Shown here: positions 18,941 through 26,654 of the stretch, piece after piece | How positions within the stretch are numbered: position 1 is the first letter of the stretch | Layout of the letters: the number at the start of each line of letters is the position of its first letter | Source of the DNA: Phycicoccus endophyticus | Lineage (GTDB): Bacteria; Actinomycetota; Actinomycetes; Actinomycetales; Dermatophilaceae | Direction of reading: 5' to 3' | DNA: 64,000 bases | Assembly (NCBI RefSeq): GCF_011326735.1 | Contig: NZ_JAANCN010000018.1 | Coordinates: 1 to 64,000, forward strand | The notes under the pieces: model-generated | What the model saw: only the letters and a program-made list of their open reading frames with translations | Database searches by the model: none | Told to the model about the DNA's origin: nothing | Translations under genes and position numbers: made by a program

Positions 18941-19790
18941 CCGGTGGCTCCAGCGCCGAGAGGTCCTCGAGCGAGTAGCCCAGGCGCGCCAGCCGGCCCG
19001 CGAAGCGGCTCTCGATGACCCGCCGCTGCCACCGCAGCCACGGCGCTCCGGTGCGGTACTCCTCCCATCGGCGCTCGTACGCCGAGCTGTGGCCCGCTCG
19101 GATGGCGTCGGTGGGAAAGGGAGACTCCAGCCCCAGGACGTCACCGACCCGACCGAGGACCGTGGCGGGGTCGGTCACGAGCTCCTCGTAGCGCAGCACC
19201 ACGAGGCGGCGTAGCGCCGGCGAGTCCTCCTCGAAGATCTCGTACGCGCGCAGGCTGTGCTCGACCAGCTGGGCCAAGGTGCGGGTTCGGGCCCACTTCT
19301 TCGTCGAGAGGGCCACGACGACGGGATGTCGGATGACGACCACGTGCGCCGCATCCGGGAACAGGGCCTGCAGGAAGCGCGTCATGAGCAGGTTCGGTGG
19401 GGACTTCTCGACGAGCAGCGGGGAGGAGAGATCCCAGTACGGGGCCCAGGCGGCCAGCAGACGTTCGGCACTGTCCTGCGAGACGAGGGGGGAGGACTCG
19501 GTCAGGTGGGCCATCCGCCGCCGCGCGAAGCGCCCGGCCCCCCCGTGGGTACGCGCGGGAGGGTAGACGTCCTGCAGGTGCTGGCCCTCGTCCTCCTTGG
19601 CCTGGGTGTCCTCGAGCCCGGAGATGTCGGGGTGCTCGGACAGGGCGCGGGCCAATGCGGTGGTCCCACTGCGGTGCAGCCCCCCGACGAACACCAGGCG
19701 AGCGGACGCGACCGCGTCGGCGCCCCCGAGGGGTCCCCCCACGTCTGCGGCCTCCACGGGCCCGGAAGTATCCACCTGCTCGCCTCTCAT
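18876..19790 (-). CDS. Sulfotransferase
   Basis: A single-gene transcription unit of about 304 residues. The PAPS loop is VFVGGLHRSGTTALARALSE (20 residues, near residue 30) and the 3'-phosphate motif VVVIRHPVVVALSTKKWART. In between are LLVEKSPPNLLMTRFLQALF, typical of the Sulfotransfer_3 group, and later VLRYEELVTDPATVLGRVGD. The start is set at ATG 19790, preceded by GGGCAGGG; other in-frame starts exist upstream, but that region has poor coding character. The 3' end overlaps the convergent GH26-like gene by 65 bases. It is the only sulfotransferase of the island outside the two operons. Confidence 0.85.
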   Translation of the reverse strand: MRGEQVDTSGPVEAADVGGPLGGADAVASARLVFVGGLHRSGTTALARALSEHPDISGLEDTQAKEDEGQHLQDVYPPARTHGGAGRFARRRMAHLTESSPLVSQDSAERLLAAWAPYWDLSSPLLVEKSPPNLLMTRFLQALFPDAAHVVVIRHPVVVALSTKKWARTRTLAQLVEHSLRAYEIFEEDSPALRRLVVLRYEELVTDPATVLGRVGDVLGLESPFPTDAIRAGHSSAYERRWEEYRTGAPWLRWQRRVIESRFAGRLARLGYSLEDLSALEPPVTRWSAPPEPPASARPSPHPG

Positions 19791-19887
19791 CCCTGCCCGG
19801 GCCCTGCGCCCGTCGCACATGCCGGCCGAGATACCGGGCGGCGGCTCGACGCAGTGGCCGGGCCGGCGACGCGCCGTCCGTGGCTCC

Positions 19888-19979
19888 AGCGTAAGGGGCC
19901 CCAGGGCCGCCCGTCGTCGAATGACGCAGGACACTTGGGCGCCGAGATACCCCCGTCGGGCGCCCTCGACCGCTATGCT
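19888..19979. promoter_or_regulatory. Divergent promoter region of sulfotransferase and GH26 genes
   Basis: In the 298-bp gap, TACGCT on the minus strand (19893-19888) could serve the sulfotransferase at 19790, and TATGCT on the plus strand (19974-19979) the hydrolase at 20089. Neither has a clear -35. No other feature is visible in the gap. Confidence 0.3.
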
Positions 19980-20088
19980 CCCGCGAGTTTGGTTCCCGTT
20001 TCGCCGGTGTCCACCCTGCACACATGGCCACCGGCGGGGGCGGTCGCCGAATGCGATGTCATCACCCCCTCTGTCGAAAGTTCTCATC

Positions 20089-21198
20089 ATGAGATTTGTG
20101 ATGCCCCCTCCCCGTCCCCCTGCCCCTCCGCCGGGGCGCCGCTGGGCCTTCCGGCTCGGCGCCGTCGCCTGCGCGGCCGTCTGCGCCGCCCTTCCCACAC
20201 CCGCCGGCGCCGGTCCCCTGACGCACCGCGCGCCGTCTTCGGCCACAGTCACGGCTGGCACCGCGACGGCGGCCTCCGCCACCCAGAGCTGCAGCGTGTC
20301 GGCCACGCTCGTCCCCTCCTGCGGCGCCTGGTGGGGCGTCTCCACGCCGACCGGCACCGACGGTGTTGCCGCGTTCGAACGGATGACCGGCGCCCGGACG
20401 GACATCTACCACGGCTACCACCGGATCGGCCAGATGTTCCCGACGAGCTCCGAGATCGCCCTGGCCAACGACCCCACAGGCCACAGGTACCTGCTGCTCA
20501 GCCTCATGCCGACGACCCGACACACCTGGGCCCAGGTCGCAGCCGGTGCAGAGGACGCCTACCTCAACCGCCTGGCACGCCACATCCGCTCGACGTACAA
20601 CAAGCCGTTCTTCCTCACCATCCACCACGAGCCCGAGAACGACGTCGTGGCCAGGGCGGGCTCGGGGATGCAGGCCAAGGACTTCCGCGCCATGTTCCGG
20701 CACGTGGTCCACCGGCTGCGTAACCGCGGCGTGGACAACGCGGTGTTCGTCGTGAACTTCCAGGGGACCCAGAAGTTCCACCTCGAGAAGTGGTGGCCGA
20801 CGATGTACCCCGGCGACGACGTGGTCGACTGGATCGCCTGGGACTCCTACTCCTGCGTCAAGCCGAAGAACGGCCCGTGCCGGGACTTCGCCGGGATGAT
20901 GAACGTGCGCTTCTCCAAGCGCTCCCCGTGGCCGGGCATGTACAACTACATGTCCTCCCACCACGGCAACAAGCCGTTCATGGTCGCGGAGTTCGGTGTG
21001 TACAACACGCACGACAAGCGCAAGGCGGCCGTCATCCGTTCGGCCCTGTCGCAGGCGTCGTCGTTCCCCAAGGTCAAGGCAATCGCGTACTGGAACTCCG
21101 GGACGCGACGACTGGCCCGGGTGACACCGGGAAGCACCGCGGCCACCGCGCTGTCGCGGTGGGCCAGCTCGAGCCTCTTCCGCCAACAGGTTCCCTGA
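20089..21198 (+). CDS. GH26-like secreted glycoside hydrolase
   Basis: A 369-residue exported hydrolase. The signal peptide is Pro-rich then hydrophobic (RLGAVACAAVCAALPTPAGA, cleavage after AGA near residue 43). The catalytic domain has the candidate acid/base in FFLTIHHEPEND (about 181), DWIAWDSYSCV, and the candidate nucleophile in PFMVAEFGVYN (about 300), matching GH26-type retaining enzymes. Unlike the 17876 protein it has no lipobox, so it should be released. It may trim, cleave or release the island's polysaccharide. ATG 20089 is used; an in-frame ATG at 20101 is possible. A perfect 18-bp hairpin follows the gene. Confidence 0.85.
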   Translation: MRFVMPPPRPPAPPPGRRWAFRLGAVACAAVCAALPTPAGAGPLTHRAPSSATVTAGTATAASATQSCSVSATLVPSCGAWWGVSTPTGTDGVAAFERMTGARTDIYHGYHRIGQMFPTSSEIALANDPTGHRYLLLSLMPTTRHTWAQVAAGAEDAYLNRLARHIRSTYNKPFFLTIHHEPENDVVARAGSGMQAKDFRAMFRHVVHRLRNRGVDNAVFVVNFQGTQKFHLEKWWPTMYPGDDVVDWIAWDSYSCVKPKNGPCRDFAGMMNVRFSKRSPWPGMYNYMSSHHGNKPFMVAEFGVYNTHDKRKAAVIRSALSQASSFPKVKAIAYWNSGTRRLARVTPGSTAATALSRWASSSLFRQQVP

Positions 21199-21213
21199 CC
21201 GGACGCCACGACC

Positions 21214-21253
21214 GTGGACGGGCCCGCGACCTCCCGGTCGCGGGCCCGTCCAC
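21214..21253. terminator. 18-bp perfect hairpin between convergent genes
   Basis: GTGGACGGGCCCGCGACC (21214-21231) and its exact reverse complement (21236-21253) flank a TCCC loop. It fills the space between the secreted hydrolase and the convergent GT14 gene, so it is probably a bidirectional terminator. Confidence 0.8.
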
Positions 21254-21255
21254 GT

Positions 21256-22191
21256 CTAGCCTCCCGACTCGTCCCAGCCGTTGGCACGGTCCAGCGCGTC
21301 GAGCACCGCGGAGTCCACTGCGGGGTCGAACTTGCGCGCGAACCACGCCGTCGACGCGGTCATCCGCGGCAGGTCCTGCGTCGTCAGCACCTTGGGGTGG
21401 TTGCCCATGCCGAGGGAGAAGTCGAAGTAGCGGCGCGCCTCGGGGCGGATGGTGAACCGCCCGGCGTTGCCGAGCACGGTCTGCACGTACACCTCGTCCG
21501 GTGCCAGACTCCCGCGCAGGTAGGCGGCCAGCTGCGGCGAGGAGTGCGTGTAGTCCGCGACATAGGCGGCCGCCTCCCGGCTCACAGCGCCCCAGAACGA
21601 CCCGCCGTAGCACCGGAAGTCCTCGGTGAACATCGAGCGTCGCCGCACCCCCACCGCACCGAAGGACGGGCTGACCCGGACCACGGGCTGGACGAGGTTG
21701 ACCGCCCCGAGCGGACGCAGCCGGCGCTGCCAGCGCTGGGTCATCCGGGTGGTCCGCCAGTGCCGGAAGTCGTATCTCGTCACCCCTCGTGCCCGTGGCC
21801 ACTTGCTCTCCGGGCCGAAGACGTCGAAGAAGCCGATCCACGCGTCGGCCTGGCCCGCCGCGAGCTCCGCCTCCCAGACCCGCGCCGGACGCAGGGGGTA
21901 GTCCTGGCCCGAGATGTTGACGAACCAGTCGAAGGGGTCGTCGCGGTCGAGCAGCCAGTCGACGCTCTCGAGGTAGCGGTCCACGTGGCTGAAGTCCCCA
22001 TAGCCCCCCGAGCTGGGCAACAGGACCGCCTCTCCGCCGGCCTCGAGGTCACGCTGGGCCAGTGGCTCACCACCGGTCTGGTGACTCACGAGCACGATGG
22101 TCTCGCCGTCGCTTCCGCGCCGGATGCGGTCGACGAGGCGCAGGATCTGGCGGGGGTCCTTGTGCGTCTGGAGGTGGTAGGCGATCCGCAT
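21256..22191 (-). CDS. GT14 (core-2/I-branching-like) glycosyltransferase
   Basis: A 311-residue beta-1,6-N-acetylglucosaminyltransferase-family protein (Branch domain). It begins MRIAYHLQTHKDPRQILRLV and shows the family landmarks VDWLLDRDDPFDWFVNISGQ (20 residues) followed by DYPL, FRCYGGSFWGAVSREAAAYV, and LAPDEVYVQTVLGN, where the DE pair is the likely catalytic site. Bacterial members act in polysaccharide assembly, often as beta-xylosyl- or GlcNAc-type transferases; the sugar here is unknown. The ATG at 22191 is one base from the flippase stop, so the two are coupled. It is the last gene of the big right-hand operon. Confidence 0.85.
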   Translation of the reverse strand: MRIAYHLQTHKDPRQILRLVDRIRRGSDGETIVLVSHQTGGEPLAQRDLEAGGEAVLLPSSGGYGDFSHVDRYLESVDWLLDRDDPFDWFVNISGQDYPLRPARVWEAELAAGQADAWIGFFDVFGPESKWPRARGVTRYDFRHWRTTRMTQRWQRRLRPLGAVNLVQPVVRVSPSFGAVGVRRRSMFTEDFRCYGGSFWGAVSREAAAYVADYTHSSPQLAAYLRGSLAPDEVYVQTVLGNAGRFTIRPEARRYFDFSLGMGNHPKVLTTQDLPRMTASTAWFARKFDPAVDSAVLDALDRANGWDESGG

Positions 22192-22192
22192 C

Positions 22193-23749
22193 TCACTGCT
22201 CCCCGGTCTCGGTGGCCGACCCGGAGCGGGTCGGGCGGCGGCGACGGATCACGAGGAGCGAGCGCAGGTGGAGGGTGTGGCGGAACCGCCAGAGCAACGC
22301 GCCGTAGGCCAGGGACCCCAGGGCCGCGCCGGTGACGGTCGTCGCGACTCCCGACCCGAGCAGCCCACGGGTCACCAGGGGAACCACGCCGAAGCTGAGA
22401 ACGGCCACACCCGCCACCACGCCGGTCGCCAAGCCGAACGGGTGGATGCGCCGGCGGATCCCCAGCAGGGTCACCGCGAAGACGTTCTGGGTGACGATCG
22501 AGCTCGCCCAGCCGATCGCCGCGCCGAGGACACCTAGCCGCGGGATGAGCAGCACGTCGAGGCCGAACTGCGTCACGGCCGCGAGGAGGACGTAACCGAG
22601 GTTCCACGAGCTGCGCCCCGCCATGTTGATGACCATGTCGACCATCCCGCACCCGGTCGCCACGAGCATCGCCAGGGAGAGCAGGGCGAGCAGCCCCGCT
22701 CCCTCCGCGTACCCGGAGCCGAACACCGACAGCAGCGGCGCTCCGACGGTCGCGAACAACAGGTAGATCGGCCAGGTGGCGACCATGAGCCACGCCGTGG
22801 ACAGACCGTAGATGTCCAGCACGTCCCGCCGGACGCCGCGGGCGAGCGCCTCGGCGAGACGCGGCTGGGCAGCGGTGAGGATGGCCCGGTTGCCCAGCTG
22901 TCCGAGGACGAGGAAGCGCGTCGACGCCGCGTACACCGCCGCGGGGCCCGCGCCGGCCAGTGCCGCGACGAGCACGATGTCGAACCGCTGCATGGCCGTC
23001 TGTGCCACGTTGGCGATGGCACGCGGCCAGGTGAAGCGCCAGAACTCACCCATGACGGGGCGAGGCTCGTGCACGACCGGACCCGCGGCCTCGATCCGCC
23101 GAGAGAGCAGCACCCGCCCCCCGGCCGCGCCGACGACGAAGGAGACCGCCCAGGCCGCCGGCAGCAGAGGGGTCGCGTGGAAGGCCAGGACGAGGGCGAC
23201 CAGGACGAGCTGCAGAACCGGCCGGACCACCTGCTCGACGAGCACCGTCGGCCTCATGGTCCCGAGCCCCCGAGAGGCCGACAGGTTGAGCGTCTTGAGG
23301 CTTGCGAACGGGATGAACACACCGAGCACCCGCAAGAAGGTGGTGCCGAGGTCCACGTGACCCGGGGTGCTCCAGGCCGCGATCCACGGCGCCGCGACGA
23401 CCACCACCGCACCGGCGAGGAAGGCAGCAGTCATGGCCGGGATCCGGGCGGCCCGGATGTAAGGGCGCAACAGCTCCGGCTGGGAGAGCGTACGGGCCCG
23501 GCTGAGGAAGTACACCAGCCCCGTCGGCGTTCCCAGCTGGCCCACCGAGACGGCGAGCAGGAAGAGGGAGGAGACCGAGAAGAACACCCCGGCCTGGGTC
23601 TGCGGGAGGGCGCGGGTGATGAGGACGGCGACCCCGAAGTTGGCCACGGCCGAGACGATGGCCCCGCCGAAGTTGGCCACACTGCCGCGCCCCAGCCGGC
23701 CGATGGAACGCTGGGACTCGGCCGAGAGGCCCGTGGCCGCGTCAGCCAT
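22193..23749 (-). CDS. Wzx-type polysaccharide flippase
   Basis: A 518-residue polytopic protein of the MATE/polysaccharide-transporter superfamily with 12-14 hydrophobic segments. The N-terminal pattern GRGSVANFGGAIVSAVANFG, then VLITRALPQTQAGVFFSVSS, is typical of Wzx, as is the conserved basic loop SASRGLGTMRPTVLVEQVVR. It should move the lipid-linked repeat unit across the membrane for the Wzy polymerase encoded upstream in the same operon. The start is ATG 23749, overlapping the APH-like gene by eight bases. The cytoplasmic C-terminus ends RRRRPTRSGSATETGEQ. Confidence 0.92.
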   Translation of the reverse strand: MADAATGLSAESQRSIGRLGRGSVANFGGAIVSAVANFGVAVLITRALPQTQAGVFFSVSSLFLLAVSVGQLGTPTGLVYFLSRARTLSQPELLRPYIRAARIPAMTAAFLAGAVVVVAAPWIAAWSTPGHVDLGTTFLRVLGVFIPFASLKTLNLSASRGLGTMRPTVLVEQVVRPVLQLVLVALVLAFHATPLLPAAWAVSFVVGAAGGRVLLSRRIEAAGPVVHEPRPVMGEFWRFTWPRAIANVAQTAMQRFDIVLVAALAGAGPAAVYAASTRFLVLGQLGNRAILTAAQPRLAEALARGVRRDVLDIYGLSTAWLMVATWPIYLLFATVGAPLLSVFGSGYAEGAGLLALLSLAMLVATGCGMVDMVINMAGRSSWNLGYVLLAAVTQFGLDVLLIPRLGVLGAAIGWASSIVTQNVFAVTLLGIRRRIHPFGLATGVVAGVAVLSFGVVPLVTRGLLGSGVATTVTGAALGSLAYGALLWRFRHTLHLRSLLVIRRRRPTRSGSATETGEQ

Positions 23750-24887
23750 GCAGTGCCTCCTCGCGCAGCGGCCCGGCGAGCGCCGGCAGCAGCCACGAGC
23801 CCAGGTCGGAGAGCGCCCCGCCGGCCTCGGCCTGCCGGTCGACGCAGTAGCGGGTGCCGATCTCGATGAGGTACAGCCGGGCGAGCAGCCGGCGAGACGC
23901 CTGCAGGGACGATGCCGCCAGCGTGACGTCCTGCTCGAGCAACGAGCGGGCGGCAGCCAGGGGTGGCGTCCCTTTCCGGACGATCTCGGACTGGAGGGTG
24001 TAGTGCACCGCGTCGAAGCCTGCGGGCACGCCCGACTTCACGCGCTCGAGGTCCCACAGGAGCAGGTCGTCGCCGTCGCGTCCCATGTTCCACGGGGTCC
24101 AGTCCCCGTGCCAGCTCCCGAGTGTCAGGGGGACGTCGCCCGCGGCGGTGACGACCCGCTCGAGCTCGGCGCCCAGTGCACCGGGCACATAGGCGCGGTG
24201 CTTGCGCAGGCGGCGCCGGAGGCGCTCGAGGTAGGGGCTGGACCGCAGCGGGGTGGTGGCGAGCCCCGCAGAGCCGGCGAAGGCCGCGAACCGGGGGATC
24301 AGCTCCTCCGGGGCCCACGACTGGTCGCCGGTGGGTCGCAGCGCGCCCTGGACCAGGACGTGGCTCCCGTTCCACTCACCGCTCGCAAGGAGCTCCGGCG
24401 TCCGCAGGCCGGGGATGGACCGCGCGGCGATCCGGCCGAGGGCCTTGGTCTCGGCCTTGACCAAGCGCTGCGTCAGGGGGTTGATGCCCACCTTGGCGTA
24501 CCCGAGAACGCCCCCGTCCGCGTCGAGCAGGACGAGGACCGGCTTGTTGTTGGCGCGCGGCGCAGTCTTCTTCACCCCGACCAGCGGGCGGCTGCCCAGC
24601 TGTTCCTCGAGCCAGTCCACCAGGGGCGCCGAGCCCGGCTCCGGGCTCGGCGTCACGACCAGCCGCCACGGGAGAACCCACGTCCCGAGGGTCCTGACCA
24701 CCGTGGACATCGCCTTGAGCCGCTGGCGGCTGCGCCGGTTGCTTCCCGTCGCGAGGGCGGTCAACGCGGAAGCGGCCGCAGCCGAGGAGGCCGGCACCAA
24801 CGCGGCCGGGCGCCTCGCGGATGGCAGCGCGAGGAGCACGGTCGCCCCCGGCTGGGACGGTGACCGGGCCAGGAAGCGAGCCCGCAC
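23742..24887 (-). CDS. APH-like kinase of the exopolysaccharide operon
   Basis: An aminoglycoside-phosphotransferase-fold protein. The catalytic loop is LGSWHGDWTPWNMG (HGDxxxxN) and the metal Asp is in LLLWDLERVKSG; KVGINPLTQRLVKAETKALG may include the ATP-binding Lys. The C-terminus is helical. The substrate is unknown: it may phosphorylate a sugar or a small molecule used in polymer assembly. The first usable start codon is GTG 24887 (381 residues), but strongly coding-like sequence continues in the same frame back to the stop at 25032 (ending VEVVRILWPQGN before the GTG) without ATG, GTG or TTG. The true N-terminus is therefore uncertain. The stop overlaps the flippase start. Confidence 0.75.
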   Translation of the reverse strand: MRARFLARSPSQPGATVLLALPSARRPAALVPASSAAAASALTALATGSNRRSRQRLKAMSTVVRTLGTWVLPWRLVVTPSPEPGSAPLVDWLEEQLGSRPLVGVKKTAPRANNKPVLVLLDADGGVLGYAKVGINPLTQRLVKAETKALGRIAARSIPGLRTPELLASGEWNGSHVLVQGALRPTGDQSWAPEELIPRFAAFAGSAGLATTPLRSSPYLERLRRRLRKHRAYVPGALGAELERVVTAAGDVPLTLGSWHGDWTPWNMGRDGDDLLLWDLERVKSGVPAGFDAVHYTLQSEIVRKGTPPLAAARSLLEQDVTLAASSLQASRRLLARLYLIEIGTRYCVDRQAEAGGALSDLGSWLLPALAGPLREEALHG

Positions 24888-25031
24888 GTTCCCCTGCGGC
24901 CAGAGGATCCGGACGACCTCGACCGGCCACGCCTCGGTCGGCAGGCCGACCTCGTCGTCCTGGTCCTCGGTCGCCAGGCTCGTCGCGGTGACATCGGCGG
25001 TGTGGTTCTCGATGACGGGGCCCTCGTGCGG

Positions 25032-26654
25032 TCAGGTGTGGTCGGCAGACCCGACGGTAGTCGCATCCGGCTGCGGCGCGACAGCACCGTCCGAGGTCCG
25101 GAGGCCACGGATCCGTCGCCGCGCCGGGGCCGCGGAAGGAACCACCACAACGCCCAACAGGGTGCTGCGCAGCTCGGCGGCTCGCTCGGCCGTGACCTGG
25201 AGGTCGCGGTGGCTCGTGCGCCCCTCCTCGACGACCGCGACGAGCGAGTCGGCGGCGAGGACCACCCCGCTGCCTTCCGCGCTCGGCACCGACGCGGCCG
25301 CCAGGACCACGAGGTCGTACCGGCGGACCAGCGAGGCGATGACCGCTCCCATCGACTCGCTGTAGTACAGGTCGCGCGCCCGGTCGACGTTGCGGCCCGC
25401 GGCCACGACGTCGACGCCGCTCACGCCTCCGAGCCGCGTCACCTCGATGTCGTCGGCATCGGGGGCGGCGTGGCCGAGGAGGTCGGCAAACCCGACGGCC
25501 GAGCGCATGCCGAGCTCTGCCCCGACACCGTCCTGGCTCCCGGACGCGTCGACGAGCACCACGGAGTACCCGGCCCGGGCCAGGGAGAGTGCGAGGTTCG
25601 CCGCGACGTCGCCCGCGCTCGTCTGCGGGGTGCAACCCGCCACGGCGACCACGCGGCCCCGACGCTGCGGCTCTGCGAGCAGGGCGGCGCGGGCCAGCCG
25701 GTAGCTCTCGGCCACGGCCGCGTCGTCCTCCCCCGCGACCTCCCGGGCTCCCGGGGCCGTAGCGGGCACGGTCGCGAGGACCGGGACGGTGTCGAGCGTG
25801 TGGCCCGTGACCGCGCGCACGCGGTCATCCCGCCGGCTGCGCAGCAGCGCCCACGCGACGCCGAGCGCCAGACCGATGACGAGGGCAAGCACCGGCAGAG
25901 CCAGCCGCATGAGGTTGCGCTGGACCGAGCCGGAGGTCGCCGGTAGGACGACCGAGCCCGGCCGGATGTCTGTCGCCTGCGCGGTCGCGATGCTGTTCTG
26001 GATGGTCGCCAGGCGCCCCGCGTAGAGCTGGACCTGCGCGTTCGCGTCCGGCTGCGCGTCGGTCACGGCGGCCGCCTTGCCCGCGGCCGCGAGGCTCTTC
26101 TGGACCGACTCCTCCTGCTTCTTGAGGTTGTCGATCTCGGTGGTCGTCACGGACGTGCTCTGCTCCTCGCGGTAGGCGAGGTACTCCTCGGCGAACCGCT
26201 GCGCCTCCGCCTGCGCGGTTGCGGGGTCCTCGCTCCGGACCGTGATGGCGACCAGCTGGGTGTTCGCCGGGACGTCCGCGGAGACCGAGCGCAACGCGTC
26301 GGCGGCGCTCTCCCCGGTCGCCTCCGCGACCCGGTCCGCGATCACGGGGGAGTCCACCAGCGCAGCCTCGGTGACCATTGCCACGGTGACCCGCTGGCTG
26401 CTCGAGGTGGCGTCCGGCGAGAGCGGGTTGCCCACGGTCGGGCGAATGAGCACCTTGGCTTCGGAGGTGTACACGTCGTGCGAGCGCTGCGTCAGGGCGA
26501 AGCCCAGGGCGCCGAACACCACGCCGAGCACGAGGATGACGATCGCGTGCCGACGCAAGGCGTCGCGGACGAGGTCGGTGCGCTCGTCGGTGTGAGGAAG
26601 GCCGTCCATGGGATCTCTTTCGTCGGTGGTGGTGAGGGTGGGTCGGTGGGTCAT
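25032..26654 (-). CDS. Wzz-like chain-length protein with degenerate BY-kinase domain
   Basis: A 540-residue inner-membrane protein. A first membrane segment (IVILVLGVVFGALGFAL, about 38-55), a periplasmic-type Wzz region with coiled-coil tendency, and a second segment (LALPVLALVIGLALGVAWAL, about 260) precede a cytoplasmic domain like bacterial tyrosine kinases. The Walker A position reads CTPQTSAGDVAANLA where kinases have xVPGEGKTTTAANLA, so the Lys is lost; A' is VVLVDAS. There is no C-terminal Tyr cluster. It probably regulates polymer length without kinase activity. The ATG at 26654 overlaps the upstream stop (ATGA). An in-frame ATG at 26609 has a better ribosome site (GAAAGAG) and is a real alternative. 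Confidence 0.85.
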   Translation of the reverse strand: MTHRPTLTTTDERDPMDGLPHTDERTDLVRDALRRHAIVILVLGVVFGALGFALTQRSHDVYTSEAKVLIRPTVGNPLSPDATSSSQRVTVAMVTEAALVDSPVIADRVAEATGESAADALRSVSADVPANTQLVAITVRSEDPATAQAEAQRFAEEYLAYREEQSTSVTTTEIDNLKKQEESVQKSLAAAGKAAAVTDAQPDANAQVQLYAGRLATIQNSIATAQATDIRPGSVVLPATSGSVQRNLMRLALPVLALVIGLALGVAWALLRSRRDDRVRAVTGHTLDTVPVLATVPATAPGAREVAGEDDAAVAESYRLARAALLAEPQRRGRVVAVAGCTPQTSAGDVAANLALSLARAGYSVVLVDASGSQDGVGAELGMRSAVGFADLLGHAAPDADDIEVTRLGGVSGVDVVAAGRNVDRARDLYYSESMGAVIASLVRRYDLVVLAAASVPSAEGSGVVLAADSLVAVVEEGRTSHRDLQVTAERAAELRSTLLGVVVVPSAAPARRRIRGLRTSDGAVAPQPDATTVGSADHT

